Made by a program: the position numbers and the translations under genes. From the NCBI RefSeq assembly GCF_000699445.3, contig NC_067198.1:21160536-21224535 (forward strand): a DNA stretch of 64,000 bases, in the 5' to 3' direction. The notes under the pieces are model-generated. The model did not search any database and was not told the origin of the DNA. It saw only the letters and a list, made by a program, of their open reading frames with translations. This DNA comes from Schistosoma haematobium. Its lineage: Eukaryota; Platyhelminthes; Trematoda; Strigeidida; Schistosomatidae. This document shows, one piece after another, positions 10,650 through 24,400 of the stretch. The number at the start of each line of letters is the position of its first letter. The first letter of the stretch is position 1.

Positions 10650-12172
10650 GTAAGTTAGTTGTTTTTGTTGTACTTTTCGTCTTCATTGTCGCTTCCATTT
10701 TATGTTGTCAGTCGTATTTAGTCTTCATGAATTTCCACTGAAAAAAGTTATCTACTGCTTGAAAATTGAATTATGTGTTTGTCCTTTTTTTCTCTTTCTA
10801 AATGGAAGAGCTTTTTATGTACTGTTTATTACAATAATGTCTTGCTCTGTTTTATGCAAAAGCCTACAGTTTAAGATATCTTTTTTTAAACATTTATTTA
10901 TATGCTCAAGTTCTTCTTAGTCTATCATTAGGCTCTTGATCTACAATTTATTTTTCCTGATCGCTTATAGTTTTTCTTCCTTCCTTAAATTAATATGCTT
11001 ACTGCGTAAGTGGGGAAAATGCTCAGATCACTGTAATACAATAGTCTCACTTGTTCTAAAGTATAACTATTAACTCATGTTATCCTTATATGATGTTAAA
11101 GACTACTCAACGTATAGTTTACATCACAGATAACAGATAGATAAATATTTCAAACCATAAAGCATTGAGAAGCTGTTTCGTTTTACTATTGAACTCCACA
11201 GTAGTGCGAAAATTTGATTTTACATGACAAACAACAATTGTTGATTCATATATTACAATTTTAAATGATGTACTCTGCCTTAAATCTGGCCAATTTTATG
11301 GATTATTAATTTGGATTTATAATTTTAGAACCTGATAAGAACTTATAGGAAAGAATATTCTTCGTTCATATAATTGTGTTTTCAATGATTGCCCAACTAT
11401 ACTCAATCCATGATTTAACTTGGAAATTGAAAATTTTCGACAAACCTGCAGTATCACCCAATTAGTTCATTTTCATTATTGACAAGTTGATCGTTAACAT
11501 TCACAACCCTCACACACCATTCTTTATGTGATTATACAATAATTAAACCTGGTCTTCTCTATTAAGCTTTCACTCATTCTCAATGACAATGAACTTCAAA
11601 CAATCCAGATACATAAAAACATTGTTAAACAATTATTACTAGTTCAATTATGATTCACTAAAATATACCGTATACGTGAAATTCACTAGATGTTTTCAGT
11701 GATCTATCTGCTACTTATAATCAGCAAATGTTTTTGGCAATTATTTATTGAAAGTAAATTTAACGTGGCTTTCGGTGTTGTTTCATAATAGTGAGAAAAC
11801 TTACGAGAAATCAGTAAATTTTGTAAATGAAGGATTGTACATGACATTTGACAAATTTTTATTACTGTCATACTTGAACAGAGAGATACCATAATACACT
11901 CAATAGTCATTGTTCTTGTTCGAATAGAGAAAATACAAGAGATAATAATATTGATTATTACTACCATTAGTAACCAAGAGAACTTTTAGCACACTGTATG
12001 CAAACCTGTGGTTTTCTTTATTTCTCATATCTTAATCTAGATCGGTCACTTATATAGCCCATTGTTGATTTTTAAAATAAACATAAACTGATATTTGAAA
12101 TAGAATATTGTTTTTTTTGCGACTGTGTTTTACTCATCCTTATGCATATATAATGTTATCATTTATCACCAG
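10650..12172 (+). other. POLR1A intron
   Basis: A phase-0 intron from GTAAGT to ATTTATCACCAG. I see no repeats, exons or RNA genes I can support. The ORF-like stretches at 10702-10920 and on the minus strand at 11704-11967 have biased, unrecognisable composition. Confidence 0.7.
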
Positions 12173-12337
12173 ATGTTCGATCCAAACGAAGGACGTATAT
12201 CTATTGACCTAGAAACTTTAATTATGCGCCTTATTAATCGAAGCGTTGTATCCTCGGTATCCGGTATCGAAAAGACCATTATTGATCGTTCAAAACCAAA
12301 TCAATGGATGTTCCGAGTTGAAGGTATAAACATGATT
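12173..12337 (+). CDS. POLR1A: RNA polymerase I largest subunit, exon 4
   Basis: A 165-bp phase-0 exon encoding 55 residues, MFDPNEGRISIDLETLIMRL.. to ..QWMFRVEGINMI. The VEGINM motif and the following exon's start match the conserved 'TEGINL..' stretch in the C-terminal RPA1 block, part of the clamp and cleft end of the enzyme that transcribes 35S/45S pre-rRNA in the nucleolus. The Met at the exon start follows directly on the acceptor ATTTATCACCAG and is internal, not a translation start. The donor is GTAAGT. Confidence 0.92.
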
Positions 12338-13124
12338 GTAAGTTCCATAAAATTCTTATTAGATTTGTAAACATTTATGGTTACCGGTTAGGCTAGTGAA
12401 CCGTTCTTATACACTTTGAAACATCATGTAAATTAACATCAATTTGTTTTACAGTACGCTGTCACTTTAATACTTCTTCATATACTGCTTACAAGTAATT
12501 TGGAACAACAAATAAACTAAAAATGATAACTGGGAAAATATCTAAATATTACTCTGCTCTGTTATACCGGTTGCTGCTATCTTTCTTACAGCTAGTTTCT
12601 TAAACTAAGCAGCTTTGCTTTTTAAACTGACATCAGTAATGATTATGATTGGCGTTCTTTCTTCTTCGTGTGTGAAATTTCTTCACGGAAATAAGCCATT
12701 TTCACTGCTGATCTTAAAAAAAGAATCCATTCAGTTATTAATTTAACCGTGCTCTTGAAAATCAGTAATAATCAGTTGATTATTGTCAGGAAACTTGCTA
12801 TATTCAGTGAATATACTAAAGAGGATCTACAAATCTTTCGAACTGTAAGTTGGTTGATTTTATGTTGAAACACGTATCTGATGTTTTCTGCTCAAGTCTC
12901 ACACATTGTCATCATAGCAACATCTTTCTGCCAAAAAAAATTACAAAAGGCTATTCAACTATGAAATGTGCTTGAAAATTGTATATCATTCAATCCTTTT
13001 CAGAATGTAGGAAAGTTCCATTAAATTGGCTTTGTGATCACACATAAGATATGATCAATAACTTAATGAATTGTTACGTGTTTTTATCCATATTCCACCT
13101 TTCTCTCTCAAATTGTATATGCAG
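12338..13124 (+). other. POLR1A intron
   Basis: A short phase-0 intron from GTAAGT to TGTATATGCAG. Nothing else is recognised in it. Confidence 0.75.
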
Positions 13125-13235
13125 GAGATGATGCGTTATCCACAAGTGTTTGATTTGAGTCGACTCTATACTAACAACATCACTGTAATGAATGAAACAT
13201 ACGGTATTGAAGCTGCTCGGGCAGCACTTCAAAGA
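13125..13235 (+). CDS. POLR1A: RNA polymerase I largest subunit, exon 5
   Basis: A 111-bp phase-0 exon encoding EMMRYPQVFDLSRLYTNNIT..YGIEAARAALQR. The segments DL.RLY.N.I and NETYGIEAAR are hallmark residues of the C-terminal domain shared by largest subunits of multisubunit RNA polymerases, and the spacing follows Pol I. The donor is GTACGT and the acceptor TGTATATGCAG. Confidence 0.95.
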
Positions 13236-14199
13236 GTACGTGTTGTATTATCATTACTATTACTATTGTTATTATTTTATTTTTATTAACTTTTCCCAAT
13301 AAGAAAAACAATGTGTAATGTTCTAATTTATCTGATTGTAAATATTTGTGCACTTTTTATATATCTGTTATGAAATCTTTTTTATGATATGTTACCCGGC
13401 CACTTTTTAAGATCAGCTAGTGTTCTTTTTTCAAATGTTGAAGTAATGGTTTTTGGTTGTTAAACCAAACTGTTATAACGCTCGGTTTTACTTCGTCTAA
13501 TGTTATAACGATTGGGTTTCCACGTTTACATGTATGGGACGTTAATTTGCCTTAGACGAATATCTACACTAGATTCACTCTCAGTGTCTATTCTACAGGA
13601 CTTCAACACAACTCAGATCTAGAACACGTGATTATCCTGACCACAACGTAAATATATATCCACACCAAAAACCGACACAACCCAACAACAATGAACAATC
13701 AATAATAACTGATTTAAAACAATTAGTCCCTTTGATAAGTCTCGATAACGCAGTGAGAAGACGAAGTTTATCAGAATTATGTAAACTGATGAACTTCATC
13801 TCCTCATTGCGTTATCGGAACAATAAGTGAGTAATAACAATAAGGATAAGGGAATATACAATTCATCTGACACCTGTAAGACTATCTAAATGTCTGACTA
13901 AGCAGATAACCAATCATTATCACTCGCCCATACATCACAAACCATTTGTCTTTCAATTACTAAACCTCATGTTCGAATCCGTCTTTCTACCTACTTCTGT
14001 TTAAATAACCAGATGATATTATTAACTACCATACAATTAACATGTGTATGGTTTAAAGCCGAATAAAACAGATAGTACTCGGCGAACAGATTAAGTATTG
14101 AGCTTTAGCACATGCACAAATTTAATTGTTTCATGTAATTAAAAATTTAAACACTAGTGAAGACTCATAACTATGTTATTGTTACTATTTTACTCTTAG
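13236..14199 (+). other. POLR1A intron with a long hairpin
   Basis: A phase-0 intron. It contains a short (TTA)n run at its start and, at 13743-13817, a 32-bp inverted repeat with an 11-nt loop described separately. The rest shows no exon. Confidence 0.75.
13743..13817. repeat. Intronic inverted repeat (32-bp arms, 11-nt loop)
   Basis: Arms at 13743-13774 and 13786-13817 begin CGATAACGCAGTGAGAAG and, inverted, CGATAACGCAATGAGGAG. They differ at about four positions, all transitions. The element may be a small foldback repeat. Confidence 0.75.
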
Positions 14200-14392
14200 G
14201 AAGTATCTGGGGTCTTTGGTCATTATGGGATTCATGTGAATTCACGGCATTTATCACTAATTAGTGATTATCTTACAAAATTTGGCGTTTATCAGGCTTT
14301 TAATAGACGTTCAATGAGTTCACATCCATCACTGCTTCAGCAAATGACCTTCGAGACTGTTGCAAATGTTTTAAAAAATTCATTACAAAATG
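14200..14392 (+). CDS. POLR1A: RNA polymerase I largest subunit, exon 6
   Basis: A 193-bp exon (64 codons plus one base) encoding EVSGVFGHYGIHVNSRHLSL-ISDYLTKFGVYQAF.. to ..LLQQMTFETVANVLKNSLQN. Motifs HYGI.V..RHLSL..D and QQMTFET are near-universal in RPA1 C-termini. The acceptor is TACTCTTAG. The donor lies after the first base of a codon (G|GTAGTT), and the Asp codon completes correctly with the last exon. An in-frame GTG at 14236 is only an internal Val. Confidence 0.95.
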
Positions 14393-15714
14393 GTAGTTCT
14401 ATACTATTTTATTTGTATGTATTTATGTATGTGTAACTGTCATAGTAGTTTTTCTTACCAATGTTGGTCATAATTTTATAGAATTTCGATTTTGAATTCA
14501 TTATGCTCTCAATCTAATTGAAATAGTGCGTTGATTACATTTCCGTATTTCGAAATAGTAACTGATTAAAGCAAGAACCATCTTGTTTAACAATTTTCTG
14601 TGCAAAAATGTCTTAATTCAAGTGAATTGAAAGAGTGAAATGCATGTTTTTCCTGATATGGTTTGGCCATTTGAACCGATGTATATGTATCAGGTTCTGT
14701 GTTGTTTATAACTGATTAAGTGATCTCAATTTTAAAGGCATGTTATAAAAAACAGTTTTCACAGGAATTTCTGAAGATATCACCTCCTACTATAGTTAGT
14801 CACTATGTTGAAGTTGGAAAAACATTGCTGGAAACGTAACTACGTATCATCTGTGTTTTCCATCAAAACTCCAATCATTATCTCTATATGCGTTTTTAAT
14901 GTCATATAAATGAAATATTTTCTATAACGTATATGAAATGAGTTACCACAGTTTCGTATCATTAAAGATTTTACCAAACCGTATTTTACGTTATACAGAG
15001 TGATGATTTTTTTTAAAAAAAGAAACTAAATTTTCTAGACTCATCAGTGAGTAAACACAGTAATTTATTTATTCCTAGACAACATTATCTACAGCATGTA
15101 TGATACAATTTCTCTGATTCGTTCCACTGATTCAAAATGCCAATTGTCAGTTGTCATATATCGACTCACAAATATAGTATTTAAGTACTCTTAAGAAAAC
15201 CAATAGTATCTCTTTTTTTATTACTTTATCGCATCACAATTCCAGTTGAAATCTTACATATATAATAGTGTCATTTAAGACAATTTTTAACGATAGCTCA
15301 TGAATAAATTCTTGTTGTTGATGAAAACCAGCATTTTTGTTAGGTTGTTAAAGGTAATCTACAAAAAACGCTAGATCTAGGTTCCATTTTAGTTGTCAAT
15401 CGTCAACAAGCTAAAACTACTGTCTTAAGCGAATCGACGCTGAATGTAGGTTTTAAATATGCATCATTCTCTCTCACAGTTTGGCACCTGAGCATTCTCA
15501 ACTAATTTTCATGATATCAAACTTTTATTTCTCTTTTGTAGTTTATTTACATAATGATTTGTTTATAGTTTGCTTTTTTACAAGAAAACAAAGTCGGAAA
15601 TTACAGTAAATTAAGTGTATCCTACAAAAACTATCATTCTAAATCTGTTTGAATTTATAATTTATTCCATTTTATTACATCCATTCTATTATTTTACTTT
15701 TTACTATTGTGTAG
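14393..15714 (+). other. POLR1A intron
   Basis: A phase-1 intron from GTAGTT to ATTGTGTAG. A candidate small exon after TTTGTTAG at about 15344 was considered and dropped. No other feature is seen. Confidence 0.75.
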
Positions 15715-15821
15715 ATTCTATGGACAATTTAATTTCTCCTTCTGCAAGTTTAGTTACTGGTCGAATAGTTCATTATGCCGGAACAAATTGTTTTGAACTA
15801 CTCCAAAAGTTGGCTTGTTAA
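15715..15821 (+). CDS. POLR1A: RNA polymerase I largest subunit, last exon and stop
   Basis: A terminal exon. The split Asp codon is completed, then SMDNLISPSASLVTGRIV.. to ..FELLQKLAC and TAA at 15819-15821. The LxSPSAxLVxGxxV..GT..F.L segment is the canonical RPA1 C-terminus, and Pol I lacks the heptad-repeat tail of Pol II, which matches the abrupt end here. The seven exons supply about 426 residues of a protein usually about 1,700 long. An AATAAA at 15821-15826 overlaps the stop region and may be the poly(A) signal, though it is very close to the stop codon. Confidence 0.95.
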
Positions 15822-16539
15822 ATAAAATACACATTTTATCAATAAGAAATCAATAGAATTTTATGTGTACAGTCATACCTTCAATGATTTCATGTATGTA
15901 TGTATGTGTGTGTACAAAATATTTCCCAGATTGAAATTTATGTAAATATAAAACAGGAAAATAATTGCAATCGTCTTTTAATTAGTTTTTCTTTTTGCTT
16001 TTGAAATCCTATTGAAGATTTTTATCACTAATTTGTCACTTGTCTTAGTTATATTATTGCAATATAATCAGACTAAAGATTTTTTACATTTTTCTTGTAT
16101 CTAATAGATAAGTCAAAATAGGTTGTTGTCGTTTGATTTGTTCTCATTGTTACTAATACACCACAAAATTTTAACGTAAAATTATTCAAGATTACTTGAT
16201 AAATATTAAGTAGCATACTCATTTATCCACTGTGTTAACTCGATGTTTTTGATATGACGGATGGTTTAAAATATTTTCATCACACTGATATATAATACGA
16301 TAATAAGACTAGTCACGTTGTATCAGAACCAGGATTCACAACCTAGAATAGAGAACCAGATTAACACTACATAATACTTCATTCAATACAATTACAAGCA
16401 GTCACATTCAGTGAGTCCAAAGTGAAAATCAATAACAGGAAAGGAAACCACATATTTAATGGTTAGTAAGCTGTGTCTGTTTGCCCACACTCAACGACCA
16501 ATCATATACTGCTTTGAATATCACATCAATTTCATGAAA

Positions 16540-16541
<2 letters not shown>

Positions 16542-16602
<61 letters not shown>
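16542..16602. repeat. (TA)n microsatellite
   Basis: About 30 uninterrupted AT dinucleotides. Confidence 0.95.
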
Positions 16603-16604
<2 letters not shown>

Positions 16605-17384
16605 GTGCATTATGCACCAAGACTGTCTTTGTTATTACTCTTACTGAGTATCACATTACTGCACACCGTAGAGAGATCATTATCTAACCAGTTACTATTG
16701 TTCAAATAATTATAACTTGAGACTATTAGATTCAAAACCATATAATAATAAATATTCTGTAAACTATTTTGTCCCTATATCTTATATTACGTAGTCTGTC
16801 CGAGGAATTACCAGTTAATCTAAACAAGTAATTAGAAAGTATACGATTGTATAAAATCAAATAGATAAGGATTTAAAAAACCAGATTTATATGGAAGAGG
16901 GAAATTAGGGATAAAGGAAAAGTTAGTAAAAAAACTCAAACGAAGTGCATTAGAACAGGATAATCCGATATGGAGGGAATTGCTATTAGTCCTCATTTAA
17001 GATCGTTATTCAGGGAAAAGAGAATAAAAGCCGTTTGACGTGCATTCGTGTCAGTATTTGTCATAGATCCTGTTGATGCAATTATCTACGTAACCTGAAG
17101 TCTGACTGATCTCTTGAGGTCCGGTATTGTTGGACCTCAGTTTAACGTTGTATTCATGGGGAACGTAAGGGTTTGAAGACAGTATTCATCAATTTGTCTC
17201 TACGTCTGACAGGCTAAAATATTAGTCTCTTATTTAGATAGTAGTAAGCAATCGAGATCGCTAGGCCTATGGTTACTGTTGTCCAAATAATTGCCCAGTC
17301 ATTCCCACTAGCTTAACTGAATCATCATCTCTAAAAACTGGAGTCAACTAGCACATTATGATCATCCAATCTAGTTGGCTTTTT

Positions 17385-17900
17385 TCTTGCCCCCAAATGC
17401 CCTGGTACGGCCGAGAATGGGGAGAGTTAACTCTCCCTCTCGAAATGCTCTCACATGACCACGCGTATATAGGCACTATCAGGTAAGTCCTACTCACTGC
17501 CTTCTCGCGGCATTACTGCTTACGAAATTGAGAGGATGAAAAGCGAATGTGCAGCACCTTAATCGGGTTGGTAGATACGGAGGATAAACCTAGGGGGATT
17601 GGCGAACCCTGATTCCAAACCAATAGTCGCAATGACTTTCATGATCCTAAGGAAACAAATGACGTATGAACCTATTCTTGGTCACCGGATACCATGGGAC
17701 TGAATCTCCTAAAGTTGTTGCACTGCCTTGTGGATTAGACCTTCAGGTCAAAGGCTTAGGATGTGACCCCCTAAGAAAACTACCTGCTTTGATTTGGGCA
17801 CCTGGACAGTATCACAGCCCACGCACAAGAGACTTGTGTGGCGCATATGTTTTCGGTGCCTTTTGTACCAATATTTACGTGTTCAAATAAATAATAATAA
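17385..17900 (+). mobile_element. Non-autonomous retroposon copy 2, TAAA-rich tail
   Basis: Begins near CCCCCAAATGCCCTGGTACG and shares its body with 3645-4016 almost base for base. It ends CTTGTGTGGCGCATATG..TGTACCAATATTTACG..AAATAAATAATAATAA, the same tail as the LINE at 8.28-9.10 kb. It contains a 74-codon open frame (17666-17890) that is broken in the copy at 3.8 kb, so coding is doubtful. GC-rich compared with its surroundings. Confidence 0.8.
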
Positions 17901-19779
17901 GGTTTGTTATCAGCCAAACTCCTTGTAATTGTTTTCCTTTTATTCTCATTTTATGACTGCATATGTTTAACTCAGATATCGGTTTGTTGCACCATGAGTG
18001 TGGTGAATATTCACGCAATTTTTCGTTATCTTTTAAATTAGATTTTTTATACACTATTAAATTTCATTTATTTTTAAGTTACCAAAGTTAGGAATTTTTT
18101 ACCAACGCACTCAATGGATCAACATACAATAAATCACACTACGAAGTTATTACATCAGTTACACTTTAATATAGATCATTTATTAACTACTCTGGGTATA
18201 AAAAGTTACTAACTACATAATTGTATTAATAATTATTTAAGTGTTTCACTTGTCATTCTTTATTCCCATAAGAAAATTGTGCGAACTTCATTAAATACGA
18301 TAATGCCATAATTGGTGTTCTACTTATTTATTCTTACTAATTCAATTCTCATTGTTTACATGTTATTATTGATAAAATAAAGTGAATTTGACTTGGTAAC
18401 CATTTTCAAATTCCTCGCCCCTCAAATTTTCAATAATGTTAGTCATGTGTTTATTGTTATTACTCTACGTCATTGTTACCGAAATGTGTATGTCTGAAAT
18501 AATCTTTAAAGCTTTAATCTGGTCTAAGTTATAATAAATACATGATTATTAGTGTGAATAGTTCTTATTTTTTGTTAGTATTCATGGCTCAATTGAGCCG
18601 GTTAATTTTTTGGTAATACGAACTATTCTAATAGATAACTCACTATGTGTCTTATGAATTACATGGTAATTTTAATTTCTATGGTTATTAATTGGGGAAG
18701 AATCTTTTACGGTGTGTATTTAGTCAAATTTAGGGACTTATTCTTAATCCTACTATTACCAACTAAATCAACTTGTAATTACGGATAATATTGAGTGTTT
18801 CAGTCCACAAGAGTTTATACACCAACAAATATTGTTCATAATAATTCACGGGAATCAAAACTAGAAAAATGTAAACTCTTACAAATAATAGTGATAAATA
18901 TCGTACTTTTATAGAAATTTATGGACTACCAAAACTGGATAGCTAAGTAGATATTAATCTGATGTTTAAAGCGTTAGGTTTTAATTTTAGAGTAAATATT
19001 ATAACTGGTATACGGATGAATTCAACTGAGGAGTCTCAAGTAAGATAGAACATAGGTCTTAAAAATGTCAATAACTTTTGTGTCCTAAAGATGTGTTTAG
19101 AATTCGTTTACAATCCAATCGCAAGATCATTACCATATTTCCATACTAGGTCGAAATAACTGTTCAGTGTTAGTTTTGCTATCATTTGTTATCCAACTGA
19201 TATCAATCTGTGGGGAAACTAATCTCTCTATCCAACTGATAAATATTGTAATCTACAAAACTGCAGACTTAATGTCAGTATCAAGAATGGTAAATTTATT
19301 CGTGATCATCAACATCCATTAACCTTGGTGGTCTGTGTCATACTATGGACAATCTGAAATTCCACCAATCACGTCTTACTTGAAATTTGAGGATTCTACT
19401 CAATGTTAATTACTAGTAAGCATAACATTCATTATCAGGACGAGAGGTCTTTCATAATTGTTCAATTTGATGACAGTTATTTAACTAACATCAGTATATG
19501 CTACAAAATGAACAATCTTCATAATCATTTCGTCGTAATTATGAATCGGTTATTGAATAGTAAGTCAAATCACAAGCAGCTTGCCAAGAAATAGTTCCTT
19601 TCAAATCAATTGCTTGTTATTACAATATAATCAAAAATTACACTGAATCACGGTGTTGTATATAGTAAACACATAATATATGTTAATAATGATTTCCCAG
19701 TGAATTTACTTATAACTATATGATATAACGAAGAAGCTGGCAGAGAAATATGGTGAACTAGAGTGACCTGTCAATAAAA

Positions 19780-21450
19780 AAATAGGTAGGCCAAGCACTG
19801 CTATTCAAGAACAGTGGAACAGGTGGGTAGAGCACTATGAAGAACTCTTGAATAGACCAGCACAACTGAAGCCACCGGATATCGAAGCAGCACATTAAGA
19901 CCTTCCGGCAGCTATCACCCATCAACAATCGAAGAAATCAGGATGGCCATCAGACAAATCACAAGTGAGAAAGCAGCAAGACGTGACAAGATACTAGCTG
20001 AGGCACTGAAGTCAGATGTAAAAGTAACTGCAAACATGCTCTACGTTCTATTAAGGAAGATTTAGGAGGAAGAACATGTTCCATCAGAGTGGAAGGAAGG
20101 ATACTCCATCAAGATACCAAGGAAAAGAGATATGAGCGAACGTGAGAAATAAAGAGGCATTATGCTACTATCAAAGCCAGGAGAGGATTCCAACAGAGTG
20201 TTGCTGAACAGGATGAAAGATTCAGTAGACGCCTGACTTCGAGATCAACAGGCTGGATTCCGTAAGGATCAGTCGTTCACGGATCGAATCGTGAGACCAC
20301 GGATCAATTTTGAGCAGTCATTTGAATGGAACCCGTCACTATACATTAATTTCCGTGACTACGAGAAAGCATCTGACAGTGTAGATAGGTGAATATCATG
20401 GAAACTTCTTTGACTCTATGGAGCACCTGAGAAGATCGTCAACATCATATGGAATACGTACGACAGCTACTCTGTAAAGTCGGGCATGAAGGACAGCTAA
20501 CATACGCTTTCGAAATGAGGACCAGATTCAAACAATGTTGCTTACTCAGCTCCTTTCTTTTCCCCCTGGTGGTTGACTGAATTATGATCACATACACATC
20601 TCAGGAAAAGTACGAAATATTATGAACACGTTGGATACAGCTAGATGATTTGGACTTGGAAGATAATTTAGCTCTTCCATCCCATACACACCAACAAATA
20701 TCACTGAAGTTAGTCAGTGTAACAGAAACCTCTGCATCGGTAGACCTCAACATACACAAAGGAAAAAGCAATATCCTCAAATACAACACAGAAAACACCA
20801 ACCCAACCACATTCGATGGAAAAGCTCTGCAAGATGTGCAATCTCTCACGTACCTCGACAACATCATCCATGAACAAGGAGGATCCAACACAGACGTAAA
20901 GGTGAGGATTCGCAAGGTAAGGACAGCACTCATACAGTTGAAGAACATATGAAATTTAAAACTACCGTCAACCAACATCAAAGTGAGAATCTTCAATGAG
21001 AATGTCAAGACAGTTCTACTGTACGTACAGAGATGAAACTTGCACGACTACCACAACTATAATCAAAACAGTACAAGTATTTATGAACAATTGTCTACGT
21101 AAGATACTCAATGTCCGTTGATCTGATGCCATCAGCAACAACCTACTGTGGTGGAGAAAAACCAAGTTGGATCAGAATTGTAAATTAGGAAAAGATGCTG
21201 TAAGTGGATGGGACATACTTTTCGGGAATCACCAAACTGCATCAAGAGGTGAGCGTCAACCTGGGATCCTGAAAGGAAATGGGAATGACGAAAGTCGAAG
21301 AACACAATGTTCCGGAAATCGGAAACAGATATCGAAAAATCAATAGGAACTGTAAAGAACTGGAAAGGATTGCTCAGGACAGAGTTGGATGAAGAATGCT
21401 GGTGGGCGGTTTATGCTCCTCTGCGAGGTGTAACAGGCGTAAATAACTAT
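19780..21450 (+). mobile_element. RTE-type (SR2-like) retrotransposon copy 1, defective
   Basis: Reading through stops and frame changes gives RTE reverse transcriptase blocks in order: WVEHYEELLNRP, PSEWKEGY..IKIP, LLNRMKDSVDA, RDQQAGFRKDQS, LYINF.DYEKA.DSVDR, then a decayed palm, LNIHKGKSNIL and DVQSLTYLDNIIHEQGGSN. It ends near an AACAGGCGTAAATAA tail. The catalytic palm Asp pair expected as FADD reads LEDN (about 20660), and there are many stops, including TGA in place of the Trp codon after LKNI (20950). It is a relic and cannot encode a working enzyme. From 20640 on it is about 99% identical to copy 2 at 29.6 kb. Confidence 0.88.
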
Positions 21451-24400
21451 GTAAGAAAGTTGAAGAGTGGGAAATCTGCATCCATAAATTCGAACTTGCA
21501 TTTTGTTGCTTTTTCGACTAACATGCAAAAAACTTATGGAAGACGTTAATAGATTAATTAATTATGTAAAACCTGCTTACAATTTGTAATATTATCGTTT
21601 ACCATACCATCAAATATCAATTTGCAAATATGCTTTTATAGTTGGATAGAGAGTAGCTGAAAATTCTTGGCCGTTGTTTTATTCTTGTTCCTATACTGTA
21701 CATTTACCCAATGCATTTAAGTCAAAAGGTATCTCAGATATTATTAAATTCTAAGCTTCAATTTCGGAAGTGAGTTGTCTACTTTTTGACCACTGATTCA
21801 TATTCTGTTGATGTACGTTTTCAAAATAATTCAGCTTAGAATATGCATAGATCATTACTGTTAGTGAGGCTATTTATTACCAGAAAAATTAATCCTAATA
21901 TTAAAAATCCACAAATGATCTTAAGTTGTTGGAGAGTGCTTTCGTAGCACCATATTAGAATCTGTGAATCTTAAGCCAGTAATCACTGTCTTTCACAGAT
22001 TCAACATTTGTTACGATTCCGTACACTAAATCATAACAAACATTAATTTGTTTTCAAGTATAACTCCAAATGAGATTTTCAGAATCTTATGCCATTTTTC
22101 CACTCATTTAGTGGATGTGCACTGAATTTTGGCGTAATTTTCATTAAAGATTTGATTATGCATTTTAGACTGAGCTACATTGATACGTTCATGCCATATA
22201 ATTGTGTATAACACCAGTCACTTGAAATGAAATCTTAAACAAAATTATAAATTACTATACAGCATTCATCTTCTAAATAGACAGAATCATGACCGAAAGT
22301 GCTAAGTGCTTGAGTATTGAAAATGTAATAAATAACCTCGGTCATAAAACCGAATGACTTAATTTCTAAGCCTGCTTTGCTTGAGTCATTCTAAAATATT
22401 TCATTACTTATAGAAATAAGTTATTTTTTTTTAAATAAGGTTGATAATTCATGAGATCGTTTGCAATAAATGCAATAATGACTCATTATGGCAACATATA
22501 AATAAGTTATGCAACATCATAAACATGAGTCATTCTATATGTATGTTATTGAAATCACTGCACATGATATTTACACTCATTAAATGCGTCTTACACTTAC
22601 ACTCATTTGTTTAAATTCCCACAATTTATTTCTTTTTTTTTCCCATTTGTTTACCTTTATTTCAAATATTCATAACACTGGTAAATCATATTTACTTAAT
22701 TTAACATTTAATGGTTTGGTCTTGTAGATGAAAAATAAATGATTTATCTGTAAAATAATTAGAAAACGCTAAATTATTCATCAAATCTATCTCTTTATTA
22801 GATTATTTACTTAAGTCTGGCATTTTCTAACACTTTGTAAAACTCTTAGTTTTGGTTTAACATTACTTAATAATTCATCGGAAGCTTTTTTTTATACCGG
22901 GAATCGTCATTTTGTTTAAAGATAATGAGATGATATGCGATAATTTTAATCAATAGTTTGATATTTGTAAATTGTGATTATCAGTAAATTTGTATTAGAT
23001 ACGGACAAATAAATGGAAAAGTTGGAATTTCGAAGACCATTCTAAGCTTTCATTGAACACATTAATTGTTGATATATGCCTTACCATTTGTAAATTACAG
23101 TTTATCAATTATGTACATTCCACTCAATGTTATATTGTACATGATCTAGTTGTTAACAGATTATAACTTCCTATTTATGAACCATCGTGTCTTATAATGA
23201 GTGTATATTGTCTCATGGGTTTTTGAATCATATGATATAGGGTAAATCGGTTATGTTTTGTAGTGCTCCGATTGGGCAGGCATGAGATAAGGTGTATGAG
23301 CCAATGACTGTCAGTGTACTTAGTGGACACAACAGATAAGTTGAAGGTGATCAGTGTAATTTGGTATAAGGAGACTAATCCAAGGTATACTCAATAATTT
23401 AATAATCCTACCAGGTGGGTAGATATCATTTGAATTAATAACGATTTGAGATGACAAGTTCCGAACTAGAAGTTTTCAGGGAACTATACTGATAACTTAA
23501 CAAAATATAATATCTGGTTAGTCAATTCTTGTTGTATTGTATGTCACATTAGTAATCTATTATGGAACATTTACGCTTACTTGTTATAAATTTCTAAACT
23601 TATTTAAGAATAAAATGCTTCCTTGATCAACGTTGAATCATGTGAGGGATTTAAGATTACTTCAGGGAAAAGAAATCAAGTGGATTCTCATGTTTCAGAT
23701 ATATCATGTTGTGTTGTTATTTTTATTGGTGATTCTAGCTGATCACCTGGGTAGGTTTAATGGGACCGGTAGCACAAGAGGAAACAGTGACTGTGTAGGA
23801 CTCTTTGATCTCAGCAACTGAAAAACTTTCACGACCAATGGATAATTTTGGAGTGGGTAAGCTAACCTTGATAACGACATGTACACAATGACCTTGGCTA
23901 GGCGAATAATCTTTTTACTCAACTTTTATCTCACCCTGAGGCCTTGAGACATCATGAGATATATCTGTATTTGATTGGCCTATCAGTTGTACAGAAATTA
24001 ATACCATTACTGCTGTTTATATACGAAGTTGGTTTCACATTGTCGAGTCTATTTATCATTTTCATCATATCTGCACGTAAATAAGATGAAGAAAAAACTA
24101 TACGTTGTATACGATGTATATGGTGTTGGATGCTTAGGGTGAATGAACAAGAAAATACAAAACATTAAAATCTTGATCTCTATATTGTAAAAATTTAGGT
24201 ATTTAATCCATCTACTTGTAAATCGAATAAATGCAAATAACTGATGCTTTTTGAAAATAAAATTACTTTAACAAAAACTAGCTTGACGATAGTGCATAAA
24301 CATGAATACTACAGAGATGGGCTTAACTCCCATTCTGATTTATAAGGCAAGGATTATTAGACATGTAAACGTGCTTATGGTAATAAGAATAGGTTTATTC

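Noticed and set aside
15344..15446. Candidate POLR1A exon after TTTGTTAG
   Set aside because: It breaks the match to the RPA1 C-terminus. Joining 14392 to 15715 directly restores the conserved sequence in frame.
17666..17890. 74-codon open frame (begins MNLFLVTGYHGTE)
   Set aside because: It lies wholly inside a dispersed retroposon. The near-identical copy at 3785-4000 is broken, and the C-terminus reads into the tail.
18589..18602. Palindrome GGCTCAATTGAGCC
   Set aside because: Short isolated palindrome with no neighbouring feature. Expected by chance at this window size.
20601..21008. 135-codon minus-strand frame, repeated at 29603-29989 and 52286-52612
   Set aside because: It is the complement of the RTE reverse transcriptase frame and recurs only because the element does.
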